A stretch of DNA of 40,391 nt from assembly GCA_024281365.1 (NCBI GenBank), contig JAMXAU010000004.1, positions 1-40,391 of the forward strand, in the 5' to 3' direction. Made by a program: the position numbers and the translations under genes. Below the pieces are notes generated by a model. That model was not told the origin of the DNA. It saw only the letters and a program-made list of their open reading frames with translations, and ran no database searches. Each line of letters starts with the position of its first letter. The first letter of the stretch is position 1. Below, one piece after another: positions 9,628 to 18,755 of this stretch. This DNA is from Nitrospira sp. (GTDB lineage: Bacteria > Nitrospirota > Nitrospiria > Nitrospirales > Nitrospiraceae).

Positions 9628-10284
9628 ATGCGGGTAGTCTTTCTTGGGGCTCCCGGCGTTGGGAAGGGTACACAGGCAGATAAAATCGCAGCCCAGTATC
9701 ACATCGCCAAGATTTCGACAGGGGATTTGCTCCGAGCAGCTGTTCGCAATAAAACCACGCTTGGATTGGAAGCTAAAGAGCACATGGATCAGGGCCGCCT
9801 CGTTCCTGATTCAGTGGTTATCGGATTGGTAAAGGAAAAACTGACAGAATTAACACAGCCGAAGAAGTTCATCCTTGATGGGTTTCCGAGAACCGTTCCT
9901 CAGGCAGAAGCTCTAGCAGCTGTTTTGGATGGCCAGGAAATCAAGCTTGATCGGGTAATTAACTTTAGAGTTTCGAGGGATGAGATCATTAAGCGATTGA
10001 GTGGACGGCGAAGTTGTCAAAAGTGTCAAGCCACTTATCATGTGGATTTTGCTCCATCAAAGAACGGCACGGCTTGCGATCGCTGTGGTGAGTTGTTAGT
10101 TCAACGAAGTGACGATCAGCGAGAGGCAGTTGAGACGCGTCTCAAGGTGTATGAAGAGCAGACTGCCCCATTGATCCATTTTTATGAGCAGCGGCAATTG
10201 TTGTCCCATCTGAATGGCGCTGAACCGGTCGAGGTAGTCTATCAAGAGCTTGTACGGACCCTCTCGGCATATCAGACGGCATGA
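9628..10284 (+). CDS. adk: Adenylate kinase, zinc-LID form
   Basis: Cytosolic enzyme converting ATP + AMP to 2 ADP. The P-loop is GAPGVGKGT at residues 7-15, the AMP-binding region STGDLLRAAV follows at about 30-39, and DGFPRTVPQA is at about 84-93. The LID carries four cysteines (130, 133, 150, 153), the pattern of structural zinc sites in Gram-positive and many deep-branching bacterial enzymes. Length is 218 residues. Its stop overlaps map in ATGA, so the pair is coupled. Confidence 0.97.
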   Translation: MRVVFLGAPGVGKGTQADKIAAQYHIAKISTGDLLRAAVRNKTTLGLEAKEHMDQGRLVPDSVVIGLVKEKLTELTQPKKFILDGFPRTVPQAEALAAVLDGQEIKLDRVINFRVSRDEIIKRLSGRRSCQKCQATYHVDFAPSKNGTACDRCGELLVQRSDDQREAVETRLKVYEEQTAPLIHFYEQRQLLSHLNGAEPVEVVYQELVRTLSAYQTA

Positions 10285-11039
10285 TCATTCTGAAAACGCC
10301 AGCCGAAATCGAAGTTATGGCGGCGGCTTCCCGAGTGGTTGCTGAGGCGTTGGAGATCGTGAAGGAGGCTGTCCGGTCTGGTGTTAGTACAGACGAACTC
10401 GATTTGATCGCTGAAAGGGAAATTAGAGCGCGCGGTGCAATTCCAGCATTTAAAGGGTATAGGAACTACCCGAAAACGCTCTGTGCCTCTATTAATGAGC
10501 AGGTTGTTCATGGGATTCCATCGAAACGTAAGTTGAAGGATGGAGATATTATCGGGTTGGATCTTGGAGCGATTGTGGGGGGATTCTATGGCGATTCTGC
10601 CGTGACGGTTGCAGTTGGTCGAATCGCTCAAGAAACAGAGAAGTTGGTACAGGTAACAAGGGAAGCGCTTTACCTTGGGATCAGGCAAGCGGTTGTTGGG
10701 AATCGGTTGACGGATATCTCACACGCAGTGCAGGCCCATGTAGAGGCCGCTGGGTTTTCAGTCGTCACGGAGTTTGTAGGCCACGGCATTGGGAGGCAAT
10801 TACACGAAGAGCCTCAAGTCCCTAACTACGGGAAGTCTGGACAAGGGCCTCGACTACAGTCGGGGATGGTTTTGGCGATTGAACCAATGGTGAATATGGG
10901 GCGGAGTGCTGTTCGTGTTCTTGATGATCGGTGGACGGCGGTCACTGTGGATGGGAGCTTATCCGCACACTTTGAACATACCATTGCCATACAGCCAACG
11001 GGCGCACCTCGTATCTTGAGTGAGTTAGAGAAGCATTAG
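10281..11039 (+). CDS. map: Methionine aminopeptidase, type I
   Basis: Removes the N-terminal methionine from nascent proteins. The 252-residue product has the pita-bread fold motifs. Predicted dimetal ligands are Asp94, Asp105, His168, Glu201 and Glu232, and His79 (VVHGIP) lies in the substrate pocket. It lacks the N-terminal zinc-finger extension of longer enzymes. Context between adk and infA is the usual one. Confidence 0.97.
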   Translation: MIILKTPAEIEVMAAASRVVAEALEIVKEAVRSGVSTDELDLIAEREIRARGAIPAFKGYRNYPKTLCASINEQVVHGIPSKRKLKDGDIIGLDLGAIVGGFYGDSAVTVAVGRIAQETEKLVQVTREALYLGIRQAVVGNRLTDISHAVQAHVEAAGFSVVTEFVGHGIGRQLHEEPQVPNYGKSGQGPRLQSGMVLAIEPMVNMGRSAVRVLDDRWTAVTVDGSLSAHFEHTIAIQPTGAPRILSELEKH

Positions 11040-11071
11040 ACTACCGTTAGCAAGAGGGTACAGCCACCGAT

Positions 11072-11290
11072 ATGGCAAAAGAAGATATCATTGAGGTTCA
11101 AGGTTCAGTTGCCGAGACGCTTCCCAATGCTATGTTCCGCGTCAAACTTGAAAATGGCCATATCATATTGGCTCATATCTCTGGGAAAATGCGTATGCAT
11201 TTCATTCGCATTTTGCCAGGTGATAAGGTCACGGTGGAGATGTCTCCGTACGATTTGACCAGAGGTCGAATCACCTATCGATTTAAGTAA
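11072..11290 (+). CDS. infA: Translation initiation factor IF-1
   Basis: IF-1 blocks the A site during 30S initiation. The 72-residue product is exactly the standard length and an S1-type OB fold: [20 protein letters not shown] at the start, [20 protein letters not shown] in the middle, and [13 protein letters not shown] at the end. The gene follows map and precedes rpmJ by 18 bases, as in many bacteria. Confidence 0.97.
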   Translation: MAKEDIIEVQGSVAETLPNAMFRVKLENGHIILAHISGKMRMHFIRILPGDKVTVEMSPYDLTRGRITYRFK

Positions 11291-11308
11291 CGGGAGTTGA
11301 GGATTGCC

Positions 11309-11422
11309 ATGAAGGTCAAGTCGTCAGTGAAGCCTATTTGCGCGAAGTGCAAGGTCGTTCGCCGTCGTGGTGTCGTACGGATCCTCTGTAAGAATCCGCG
11401 ACATAAGCAGCGCCAAGGATAG
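11309..11422 (+). CDS. rpmJ: 50S ribosomal protein L36, zinc-binding
   Basis: A 37-codon gene. The product begins [20 protein letters not shown] and ends [10 protein letters not shown]. Cys11, Cys14, Cys27 and His32 form the C+ zinc ribbon. A good ribosome binding site (GGGAGTTGAGG) lies just before the ATG. Position between infA and rpsM is the conserved one, so the call is secure despite the small size. Confidence 0.95.
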   Translation: MKVKSSVKPICAKCKVVRRRGVVRILCKNPRHKQRQG

Positions 11423-11520
11423 CCATGGAGTGGTGGCATGGGTGATGCTGAGTTCTGAACATGTAGAGTCAGGAGAGCGGTGCAGCTGGCTCGCACCTGA
11501 TGCTCGTATCTGGAGGAAGA

Positions 11521-11919
11521 ATGGCACGTATTGCTGGTGTCGATTTACCAAGAAATAAACGAACGGACATCGGGTTGACGTACATCTACGGAATTGGGCG
11601 AGCCTCGGCTCAGCAGATTCTCGCTGAAGCCGGTGTTGATGGAGCTGTTCGTATTAAAGATTTAAGCGAAGACAAGATTGTAAAATTACGTGAAATTATT
11701 GAACGTGATTACCGAGTCGAAGGCGATCTTCGGAAAGAGGTGTCACTCAATATCAAGCGTCTGGTAGACTCCGGCACTTATCGGGGTCTCCGGCATCGAA
11801 AAGGATTGCCTGTTCGAGGTCAACGGACAAAAACAAATGCAAGAACCCGTAAAGGACGTCGTGCCGGTGTGAGTAGTAAACCAAGGCCGACCGCAGTCAA
11901 GCCAGGGGCTCGTCCGTAG
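11521..11919 (+). CDS. rpsM: 30S ribosomal protein S13
   Basis: S13 contacts the P-site tRNA and the large subunit across the head. The start is placed at ATG 11521 ([14 protein letters not shown]), directly after a strong GGAGGA; an in-frame upstream opening has no family homology. The 132-residue product has [15 protein letters not shown] (helix-hairpin-helix) and the basic C-terminal [20 protein letters not shown]. This begins the alpha-operon segment. Confidence 0.97.
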   Translation: MARIAGVDLPRNKRTDIGLTYIYGIGRASAQQILAEAGVDGAVRIKDLSEDKIVKLREIIERDYRVEGDLRKEVSLNIKRLVDSGTYRGLRHRKGLPVRGQRTKTNARTRKGRRAGVSSKPRPTAVKPGARP

Positions 11920-11946
11920 TCTACTCCACCATCGAGAGGAGCAAGT

Positions 11947-12330
11947 ATGAGTGTGAAAAAAGGCAAGAAGAAAGAGCGCCGGATCGTTCAGAGTGGAGTG
12001 GCTCACGTTCAGGCGTCTTTCAATAATACCATTGTGACCATCACCGACATGAGCGGTAATACGGTGGTCTGGGCAAGTGCCGGGAATCAGGGGTTTAAAG
12101 GTTCACGCAAGAGTACACCCTTTGCGGCTCAGCGCGCTGGAGAGGCCGCAGCGAGAAAAGCAATGGAAAGTGGAATGCGTCAGATTGATGTGTACGTGAA
12201 TGGGCCTGGATCGGGACGAGAGTCGGCGATTCGGTCTCTGCAGGGAGCAGGGTTGCGGATCAATCTGATTCGTGATGTCACGCCAATTCCACATAATGGG
12301 TGCCGTCCACCCAAGCGACGTCGAGTCTAA
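11947..12330 (+). CDS. rpsK: 30S ribosomal protein S11
   Basis: S11 lies on the platform near the E site and the Shine-Dalgarno duplex. The product is 127 residues, with [20 protein letters not shown], the [14 protein letters not shown] loop and the invariant C-terminal [18 protein letters not shown]. It is 27 bases after rpsM. Confidence 0.97.
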   Translation: MSVKKGKKKERRIVQSGVAHVQASFNNTIVTITDMSGNTVVWASAGNQGFKGSRKSTPFAAQRAGEAAARKAMESGMRQIDVYVNGPGSGRESAIRSLQGAGLRINLIRDVTPIPHNGCRPPKRRRV

Positions 12331-12419
12331 TTCATGCGAGCGAATGAGTCGTAGAGGTTCGGGGTTCTATGTGACGGGGTAGTCAACGACTCGGGCAGCT
12401 CTTTTCCGAGGAGGCATCA

Positions 12420-13046
12420 GTGGCAAAGTATCGTGGTCCTGTCTGTCGGTTGTGTCGGCGCGAAGGTGAAAAGCTCTTTTTGAAGGGCACGCGCTGCATG
12501 ACGGAAAAATGTGCGATCGAACGCCGGAGCTATCCCCCTGGGCAACATGGACAGGGGCGCCAAAGGACATCCGACTATAGCCTGCAGCTTCGGGAGAAGC
12601 AAAAGCTCCGTCGGATTTATGGCCTTCAGGAGTGTCAGTTTCGGGGGGTATTCGAACGTGCCGAACGGCAGACTGGAGTCACGGGAGATGCACTATTGCG
12701 TCTTCTTGAATGTCGTTTGGACAATGTCGCCTATCGCCTGGGATTTGGGGCTTCGCGTAAGCAAGCTCGCCAGCTTGTCAGTCACGGGCATTTCACGTTG
12801 AATGGCAAAAAGATTACAGTGGCCGGTGCCTTAGTAAAGCCGGGTGATGTTATTGAGATCCGAGAGCGAAGTCGAGATCTAGTCGCGATTCTGGCGGCCT
12901 TGGAGTCGGTTGATAGTCGAGGAATTCCAGAATGGCTTGAGCTTGATCGTGGAGCATTCAAAGGGATTGTCCGGGCGCTTCCTGCCAAGGACCAAATTAC
13001 GTTACCAGTGAACGAACAGATGGTGGTGGAATTATACTCTCGATAG
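12420..13046 (+). CDS. rpsD: 30S ribosomal protein S4, zinc-binding
   Basis: S4 nucleates 16S 5'-domain assembly and represses the alpha operon in E. coli. The start is GTG 12420, preceded by GAGGAGG, giving MAKYRGPVCRLCRREGEK and 208 residues. Cys9, Cys12, Cys26 and Cys31 make an N-terminal zinc site. An S4-type RNA-binding domain runs from about residue 96 (LECRLDNVAYRLGFGASRKQ). Confidence 0.97.
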   Translation: MAKYRGPVCRLCRREGEKLFLKGTRCMTEKCAIERRSYPPGQHGQGRQRTSDYSLQLREKQKLRRIYGLQECQFRGVFERAERQTGVTGDALLRLLECRLDNVAYRLGFGASRKQARQLVSHGHFTLNGKKITVAGALVKPGDVIEIRERSRDLVAILAALESVDSRGIPEWLELDRGAFKGIVRALPAKDQITLPVNEQMVVELYSR

Positions 13047-13122
13047 CCCACTGGTCTGGTTGTTATTCGGTCAGGTGTAAGCCGTCAATGTGTTTGTCAC
13101 TCGATGGTATGGAGGGTGGGTC

Positions 13123-14127
13123 ATGATCAAAGCGATGAAGGACTTTCAGATCCCCATGCGGGTGGAAGTCGACAAGGATACGCAGTCCCCCACGTTCGGT
13201 CGCTTCACGACCGAAGCGTTTGAACGGGGGTTCGGTACTACGATTGGTAACGCCCTTCGCCGCATTTTGTTGTCGTCGCTTACAGGTGCTGCGGTGACCA
13301 CTGTAAAGATCGAGGGGGTTGTTCATGAGTTTTCAACTATCTCCGGCGTAACAGAAGATGTCACGGCAATCATTCTCAATATTAAGAGCCTACGCTTGGC
13401 ACTCCATACGGATAAACCCAAGACCATTCGGTTGAAAAAGAAGGGGCCTGGCGAGGCGAAGGGTTCAGATGTTCTTCACGATGCCGAGGTGACCATTCTC
13501 ACCCCCGATTTGCATATCGCGACCCTCGACAAGGATGCCACGTTGGATATTGAGATGACGGTCAAACATGGGCGTGGGTATGTCCCGGCGGAACGCAACA
13601 AGGAAGAAGGATTGCCGATTGGTGTGATTGCCATTGACTCAGTGTTTTCTCCGATCAAACGGGTAAATTTTCATGTCGAAAATGCCCGCGTGGGGCGTAT
13701 GACTGACTATGACAAACTAGCGATGGAGATCTGGACCGACGGCACGATCAGTCCAAGAGATGCCCTTTCCAATGCCGCCGGGATTTTGCGCGAGCATTTG
13801 GATATCTTCATCAATCCAGAAGAACGCAGCGAGGGGAAGAGCGAGGCTGGGTATGAGGAATCTCATCGGGAAGTGAACAAGAACCTTTCGCGTAGTGTGA
13901 ATGAGTTAGAGTTGTCTGTTCGGGCTGCCAATTGTCTGAAAAATGCGAATATCAAGACGATTGCCGACCTCGTCCAAAAATCTGAAGGGGAGATGCTGAG
14001 GACGAAGAATTTTGGTAAGAAGTCTCTCAATGAAATTAAAGAAATTCTCACTGAAATGGGTCTTTCATTAGGAACGAAGGTTGAGGCGGCGTCGTCTCCA
14101 CACAACGGGAGTCCGAAATCGGAATGA
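13123..14127 (+). CDS. rpoA: RNA polymerase alpha subunit
   Basis: Alpha dimerises to start RNA polymerase assembly and its C-terminal domain binds UP elements and activators. The start is taken at ATG 13123, after GGAGGGTGGG; a GTG at 13090 is in frame but without family homology. The 334-residue protein has the N-terminal domain ([20 protein letters not shown] near residue 33) and the C-terminal domain ([20 protein letters not shown], then [12 protein letters not shown]). It lies between rpsD and rplQ as expected. Confidence 0.97.
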   Translation: MIKAMKDFQIPMRVEVDKDTQSPTFGRFTTEAFERGFGTTIGNALRRILLSSLTGAAVTTVKIEGVVHEFSTISGVTEDVTAIILNIKSLRLALHTDKPKTIRLKKKGPGEAKGSDVLHDAEVTILTPDLHIATLDKDATLDIEMTVKHGRGYVPAERNKEEGLPIGVIAIDSVFSPIKRVNFHVENARVGRMTDYDKLAMEIWTDGTISPRDALSNAAGILREHLDIFINPEERSEGKSEAGYEESHREVNKNLSRSVNELELSVRAANCLKNANIKTIADLVQKSEGEMLRTKNFGKKSLNEIKEILTEMGLSLGTKVEAASSPHNGSPKSE

Positions 14128-14151
14128 TGATTCTTAGCCAAGGGGAACACC

Positions 14152-14583
14152 GTGCGACATAGAAAAAAAGGACGACAGCTTGGTCGCCAGACCAAACACA
14201 GAGGGGCCCTGTTTAGAAACCTCGTCACGTCGTTGTTGGATCACGAACGTATTGAAACGACGGAAGCGAAAGCCAAAGAAATCAGAGGATTTACTGATCG
14301 TATGATCACACTCGGGAAGGAAGGGACGCTTCCTGCTCGACGGCGGGCCTTGGGATTCCTTCGAAGTAAGTCCGTGGTCTCAAAGCTTTTTGACGACGTT
14401 GCCGCGCGATTTAAGGATCGGCCTGGCGGGTACACCAGAATCATTAAGACTCGTCGTCGTGTCGGAGATGCTGCGGAAATGGTGGCCATCGAGCTGGTGG
14501 CTCGTCAAGACACAACGGTCCAGAAGAAGTCTGGTGCAAGCCAAGAGCAGACTTCACCGGCAGCGGCGACCCCGTCTACATAA
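14152..14583 (+). CDS. rplQ: 50S ribosomal protein L17
   Basis: L17 surrounds the tunnel exit. The start is GTG 14152 ([17 protein letters not shown]). The core is typical ([20 protein letters not shown]). At 143 residues the protein has a C-terminal tail of about 20 serine-, alanine-, threonine- and glutamine-rich residues beyond the usual end. It is the last gene of the ribosomal block; a strong hairpin follows 28 bases later. Confidence 0.96.
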   Translation: MRHRKKGRQLGRQTKHRGALFRNLVTSLLDHERIETTEAKAKEIRGFTDRMITLGKEGTLPARRRALGFLRSKSVVSKLFDDVAARFKDRPGGYTRIIKTRRRVGDAAEMVAIELVARQDTTVQKKSGASQEQTSPAAATPST

Positions 14584-14610
14584 TTTTCTGTCAGACAACA
14601 CGGTCTAATA

Positions 14611-14650
14611 TGAAAAGACTCCCTCGCCGTAAGGGGTGGGAGTCTTTTCA
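14611..14650 (+). terminator. Hairpin ending the ribosomal operon
   Basis: TGAAAAGACTCCC at 14611-14623 pairs perfectly with GGGAGTCTTTTCA at 14638-14650, a 13-bp stem with a 14-base loop. The A-rich left arm and T-rich right arm make it potentially bidirectional. There is only a short T-run after the stem, so the U-tract is supplied by the arm itself. Confidence 0.8.
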
Positions 14651-14664
14651 TTTCTAGGGAGACG

Positions 14665-14693
14665 TTTACTTGATTGATTGCACATGCTAAGAT
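14665..14693 (+). promoter_or_regulatory. Candidate sigma-70 promoter for lptC
   Basis: TTTACT at 14665-14670 and TAAGAT at 14688-14693 are separated by 17 bases, between the ribosomal terminator and the lptC ATG at 14748. Both hexamers are partial matches, so this is a reasonable but unproven promoter for the lpt-rpoN cluster. Confidence 0.4.
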
Positions 14694-14747
14694 CGTGCCA
14701 GATACAGGCCAGGGTTTAGTATCTTATGCCCGGAGAATCATTCACAA

Positions 14748-15320
14748 ATGTGGGAAATTTTCGCCCGCCGAGCCCTTCTTTCCTTGAGTGTCCTTCTGAT
14801 GGTATTTCTTGGTTATCTTCTCTTCAGAAATGCTGAGTCTTCTTCTAGTAGCGGACCCATCTCCTTGAATGCAATTGAAAAGGCGGATGCGAAACTGGGG
14901 GAGTTTACCTTTACCCAGTCGAAGGGGGAGACTGTGGAATGGCAGGTACGAGCCAAGCAGGCACGCCTCTTTGAACAAGAAAAGCGGGCAGTACTGCAGG
15001 AGGTCGTCCTGACTTTTTATGGGGGATCCGGAGACGAAGTGACCGTCCATGGTGAAGAGGGTACCTTTAATACGGCGACCAAGGATTTTGTGTTGGCCAA
15101 TCAAGAAGCTCCTATCGTCGTGCAAACCAGAAGTGGGTACACCATCTATACCACCCGGCTGGAATGGGTAGAGGCGGTGAAGGAGATCCGGACGACAGCT
15201 CCGGTTCGGATCGTCGGCCATGGGCTGGAGATTCAGGGGCAAGGGCTGATGGGGCGAATACCATCCGAAGAGTTTGAGATACTCCAAGATGTCCATGTGG
15301 ATCTGGTGTCTGCTTTTTAG
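14748..15320 (+). CDS. lptC: LPS export system periplasmic protein LptC
   Basis: LptC is the bitopic inner-membrane protein that passes LPS from LptB2FG to LptA. The 190-residue product has an N-terminal membrane anchor at about residues 9-26 (LLSLSVLLMVFLGYLLF) followed by a periplasmic beta-jellyroll. Typical features are ETVEWQVRAKQARLFEQEKR and the repeated motif of a gene-disruption-type strand, VTVHGEEGTFNTATKDFVLA. Its end overlaps lptA by 32 bases, and lptB follows, so identity rests on both sequence and context. Confidence 0.88.
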   Translation: MWEIFARRALLSLSVLLMVFLGYLLFRNAESSSSSGPISLNAIEKADAKLGEFTFTQSKGETVEWQVRAKQARLFEQEKRAVLQEVVLTFYGGSGDEVTVHGEEGTFNTATKDFVLANQEAPIVVQTRSGYTIYTTRLEWVEAVKEIRTTAPVRIVGHGLEIQGQGLMGRIPSEEFEILQDVHVDLVSAF

Positions 15321-15900
15321 TGTCACATTATCAGGATCTTCGGCTGCCTCTCCCACATCTGACTCCGGGAGTCTGAAGCGGAGCGTAGAGGCACCTGGTG
15401 TTCCAACAACCATCACTTCCAATCGCATGACGGTGCGGAATCAGGATAGCCAGGCTGTTTTCGAGGGGACAGTGGTGCTCACTCGAGGCTCCTTGATCGT
15501 GCATTCTGATAAGATGGTGGTATCGTTCCAGCCGAAGAATTCTCATGGTGGGGCGACAGCACGGAAGGGAGACGAGCCACATGATTCCGGTCAGGCCTCA
15601 TCCATCTCTCCGGCAGGGCATCCAGGGTCAACGATGTCGAGCCGTTCGGTGAATCGTGTTGAAGCGATCGGAGAGGCGCATCAGGTCAAAATCAAATATG
15701 AAAATGGCAATGCGATCTGCCAAAAGGCTGTGTATTTTGCAGAGGGTGAGAAAATCGTGTTGACCGGCGATCCAGTGGCTTGGGAAAAGGGGACGCGTGT
15801 CAGTGGTAAACAGATTATTCTCTATCTAGCCGAAGAACGCAGCGTGGTCGAAGGAGGATCGCATATCCGGATTGAAGGCGAAGGGCAACATGGGCAATGA
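15289..15900 (+). CDS. lptA: LPS transport periplasmic protein LptA
   Basis: LptA forms the periplasmic bridge for LPS. The start is placed at ATG 15289 (MSMWIWCLLFSVTLSGSSA), which gives a signal peptide; TTG 15274 and ATG 15295 are also in frame. The 203-residue product has the OstA/LptA fold with ITSNRMTVRNQDSQAVFEGT and VVLTRGSLIVHSDKMVVSF. A serine/histidine/glycine-rich insertion of about 40 residues follows near residues 88-125, longer than in E. coli LptA. The C-terminal half resumes the repeat pattern (KIVLTGDPVAWEKGTRVSGK). It overlaps lptC and lptB. Confidence 0.88.
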   Translation: MSMWIWCLLFSVTLSGSSAASPTSDSGSLKRSVEAPGVPTTITSNRMTVRNQDSQAVFEGTVVLTRGSLIVHSDKMVVSFQPKNSHGGATARKGDEPHDSGQASSISPAGHPGSTMSSRSVNRVEAIGEAHQVKIKYENGNAICQKAVYFAEGEKIVLTGDPVAWEKGTRVSGKQIILYLAEERSVVEGGSHIRIEGEGQHGQ

Positions 15901-16679
15901 CTCCAAGCATTGAGGAAGAACCGAAGATGCTGGCGGAGAGCGTGGCACTAGCAAGTGGTACATCACTGCGGGCGAACGGATTAATGAAAAGCTTTCGTGG
16001 CCGAAAGGTCGTGAAAGGTGTGGCAATCGAAGTCTTTGCAGGTGAAGTCGTGGGCCTTCTCGGACCGAATGGAGCTGGGAAGACGACGATCTTCGACATG
16101 ATGGTCGGGTTATGCCAGCCGGATGCAGGAGAGATCACCTTCAAAGGCGAATCCGTGACGAACCTTCCCATGTACAAACGAGCGCGTAAAGGTATCGGGT
16201 ATCTGCCACAGGAGTCGTCCGTGTTTCGCCGCCTCTCCGTGGAAGATAATGTTCTGGCCATTCTGGAAATGCTGGGATATGCTCGTCAGGATCGAAATGA
16301 GCGGGTCGATGCCTTGCTCAAAGAGTTGGACCTTGGACATATTCGAAAAAGCATGGCCTACGCCCTTTCCGGCGGCGAGCGGCGGCGATTGGAGATCACG
16401 CGTGCGCTGGCGGCCACCCCATCCTTTATGCTGCTGGATGAGCCATTTGCTGGAATTGATCCGATTGCGGTGGCAGATATTCAACAGATCATTATGCGGC
16501 TGAAAGGGAAAGGGATCGGCATCTTAATTACCGATCATAATGTCCAGGAGACGCTCTCCATCGTTGATCGAGCGTACATCATTAATGAAGGGGTGATCTT
16601 AGAATCAGGCCCTCCTGGCGTGATTGTTCAGAGCGAAACAGCCAGAGCGGTCTATCTTGGAGAACAGTTTAGATTGTAG
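15897..16679 (+). CDS. lptB: LPS export ABC transporter ATP-binding protein LptB
   Basis: LptB powers LPS extraction from the inner membrane with LptF and LptG, which are not in this window. The 260-residue protein has Walker A (GPNGAGKTT), the Q-loop region (GYLPQESSVFRRLSV, an LptB hallmark), signature LSGGERRRLE, Walker B (FMLLDEPFAGIDP) and the switch histidine (ITDHNV). About 20 residues precede the usual N-terminus. It overlaps lptA by four bases and is followed by rpoN. Confidence 0.95.
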   Translation: MTPSIEEEPKMLAESVALASGTSLRANGLMKSFRGRKVVKGVAIEVFAGEVVGLLGPNGAGKTTIFDMMVGLCQPDAGEITFKGESVTNLPMYKRARKGIGYLPQESSVFRRLSVEDNVLAILEMLGYARQDRNERVDALLKELDLGHIRKSMAYALSGGERRRLEITRALAATPSFMLLDEPFAGIDPIAVADIQQIIMRLKGKGIGILITDHNVQETLSIVDRAYIINEGVILESGPPGVIVQSETARAVYLGEQFRL

Positions 16680-16697
16680 GAAAGTAAACGGTCGGCC

Positions 16698-18203
16698 ATG
16701 AAACTGCGTCTTGATCTGAAGCTGAGCCAAAAACTAATCATGACGCCACAACTGCAGCAGGCGATTAAGCTGTTGCAGTTGTCGCGACTTGAATTGCAAC
16801 AGAGCCTGACACAACACCTCTTGGAGAATCCACTGCTTGACGAAGTCCAATCCGACGTGGAAGAGGGTGAATCATCGGTCGCTGAGGGGAAGGCTGAAGA
16901 AGTCACGGTATTGGCCGGGCAGGAACAGATCGTTCAGGATGAATCGCGAGAAGAACAAGGATCGCCGGAAGAATTTTCAGCCTCAGGTTGGGAAGAGTAT
17001 TTTGGAAGAGATCGGCGAGGCGGGGATTCTGAACATGCCTCTGCTCAGGATGATCTGCCTTCATACGAACAGACTGTGGCCAAGCCCACCTCTCTGGAGG
17101 AACATCTGCTCTGGCAGTTGTCTCTATCGACACTTACGGATCGAGAGAAAACAGTCGGCCGTTTGATTATTGGGAATTTAGACGACGACGGCTATCTGCG
17201 AATTTCGTTAGCTGAGGTGATCGCTGGAACGGCCTTTGCCGAGTCGGAGGCGGAATCCGTCCTGAAGGATATTCAAACTTTTGATCCAACAGGGGTGGCT
17301 GCCAGGGATCTTCCGGAGTGTCTTCTCTTGCAATTGCGGCATTTAGGTCGTAATCCATTCGGGTCGCTCGGGGCACCTCCTGGGGCGCTCAAGGCATCAG
17401 TTATTGAAGCCATTGTACTCCACCATTTGAAAGATCTGGAGCGGAGACAATACGCAAAGGTTGCTAAGGCGCTGAATGTTACCGTAGAAGACGTTTTTCA
17501 GGCAACCAAAGTTATTGGGGAGCTTGAGCCAAAACCTGGCCGACCGTTTATCAATACTCAGAACTACGTGATCGTGCCGGATGTGTTTGTCGTCAAGAAT
17601 GAAGGGGAGTGGGTTGTGTTGCTAAATGATGACGGGCTGCCACGCATGAGAATCAGTCCGTATTACAAACAGCTCATTTCGTCGGGGCAGAGTGGTACGC
17701 CCGAGACGAAGGCCTATATGGACGAAAAGATGAGAGCTGCGCAGTGGGTGATTCGAAGCATCGAGCAGCGTAATAGAACCATCGTGAAGGTGGTCTCGAG
17801 CATCGTCAAATTTCAAGAAGAGTTTTTTGAGCATGGCGTGCAGTATCTGAAGCCCTTAGTCTTGAAACAGGTGGCTGAAGATATTGGAATGCATGAATCC
17901 ACGATCAGTCGAGTGACAGCCAATAAATACATGTACTGTCCGCAAGGTATGTTAGAGCTTAAGTTTTTCTTCAATGCCGGGCTTCAGCGGGCGGACGAAC
18001 CGTCCGGTATGCACTCTTCGGTATCGGTGCGGGATATGATCAAAATAATGGTGGCTGAGGAGGATGCCAAACGACCATTGAAAGACGAAGAGATTGCGGC
18101 CAGGCTCTTTACCCAAGGTGTGCGCATTGCGAGGAGGACGGTAGCCAAGTATCGGGCAGAGTTGAATATTGCTTCCGCAAGTCAGCGGAAACAGTTTTTT
18201 TGA
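16698..18203 (+). CDS. rpoN: RNA polymerase sigma-54 factor
   Basis: RpoN directs transcription from -24/-12 promoters and needs enhancer-binding activators. The 501-residue product has the glutamine/leucine-rich region I at residues 1-50 (LKLSQKLIMTPQLQQAIKLL), an acidic region II at about 55-115, the core-binding domain, the HTH region (HESTISRVTANKYMYCPQG), and the RpoN box ARRTVAKYR near residue 483. It is 18 bases after lptB and precedes hpf, an arrangement common in Gram-negative bacteria. Confidence 0.97.
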   Translation: MKLRLDLKLSQKLIMTPQLQQAIKLLQLSRLELQQSLTQHLLENPLLDEVQSDVEEGESSVAEGKAEEVTVLAGQEQIVQDESREEQGSPEEFSASGWEEYFGRDRRGGDSEHASAQDDLPSYEQTVAKPTSLEEHLLWQLSLSTLTDREKTVGRLIIGNLDDDGYLRISLAEVIAGTAFAESEAESVLKDIQTFDPTGVAARDLPECLLLQLRHLGRNPFGSLGAPPGALKASVIEAIVLHHLKDLERRQYAKVAKALNVTVEDVFQATKVIGELEPKPGRPFINTQNYVIVPDVFVVKNEGEWVVLLNDDGLPRMRISPYYKQLISSGQSGTPETKAYMDEKMRAAQWVIRSIEQRNRTIVKVVSSIVKFQEEFFEHGVQYLKPLVLKQVAEDIGMHESTISRVTANKYMYCPQGMLELKFFFNAGLQRADEPSGMHSSVSVRDMIKIMVAEEDAKRPLKDEEIAARLFTQGVRIARRTVAKYRAELNIASASQRKQFF

Positions 18204-18246
18204 TGAGAATGGCATCGCATCAGGCTGGAATAAATTGGAGGTAGGC

Positions 18247-18570
18247 ATGACATTAAAAATCACAGGCCGCCACATGGACGTGACGCCAGCGCTGAGAAGT
18301 TATGTGGAGACCCGATTGAGCCGGCTGGATCGTTATGGGTTAAAGGTTGGATCCCTACAGGTCATATTGGGAGTTGAAAAGCTTCAACATAAAGCAGAAG
18401 TTACTGGTATTGTAAGCGGCAAGCGTGTGCAAGCTAAGATTACAACGCCGGAGATGTATGCCACCATTGATGCGCTCGTTGACCGTGTAGATGCGCAGTT
18501 TCGTAAATTGAAGGAGCGTCTTGTGAGCCACAAGCCGGACAAGCCAAAGAAGCGAACAGTAGCTTCTTAA
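18247..18570 (+). CDS. hpf: Ribosome hibernation promoting factor, short form
   Basis: HPF binds the 30S decoding region and inactivates idle ribosomes. The start is ATG 18247 (MTLKITGRHMDVTPALRSYV) with TTGGAGG upstream; a longer frame overlaps rpoN without homology. The 107-residue product is the short type, lacking the C-terminal dimerisation domain of long HPF, and ends in a lysine/proline-rich tail. The gap to rpoN is 43 bases. Confidence 0.93.
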   Translation: MTLKITGRHMDVTPALRSYVETRLSRLDRYGLKVGSLQVILGVEKLQHKAEVTGIVSGKRVQAKITTPEMYATIDALVDRVDAQFRKLKERLVSHKPDKPKKRTVAS

Positions 18571-18755
18571 GCGGGACGACTCGGGAGAGGTGGAGTGGAG
18601 AGTCTGGCCCCATTGGCTTGTAAGGTCTGTCGGGTTGGCGTAAGTGCTGTATAGGGAAGGACTTATAGGGAGCTTCTCCTCGACAGAGACTATGATTTGG
18701 GGTGTCGTCGTCCGTGGATTGCCATCCGGGGATTCATGAAGACGAGTGGAGTCTC

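Noticed and set aside
14742-15428. Long open frame antisense to lptC
   Set aside because: No domain or signal is visible and it overlaps the well-supported lptC and lptA genes.
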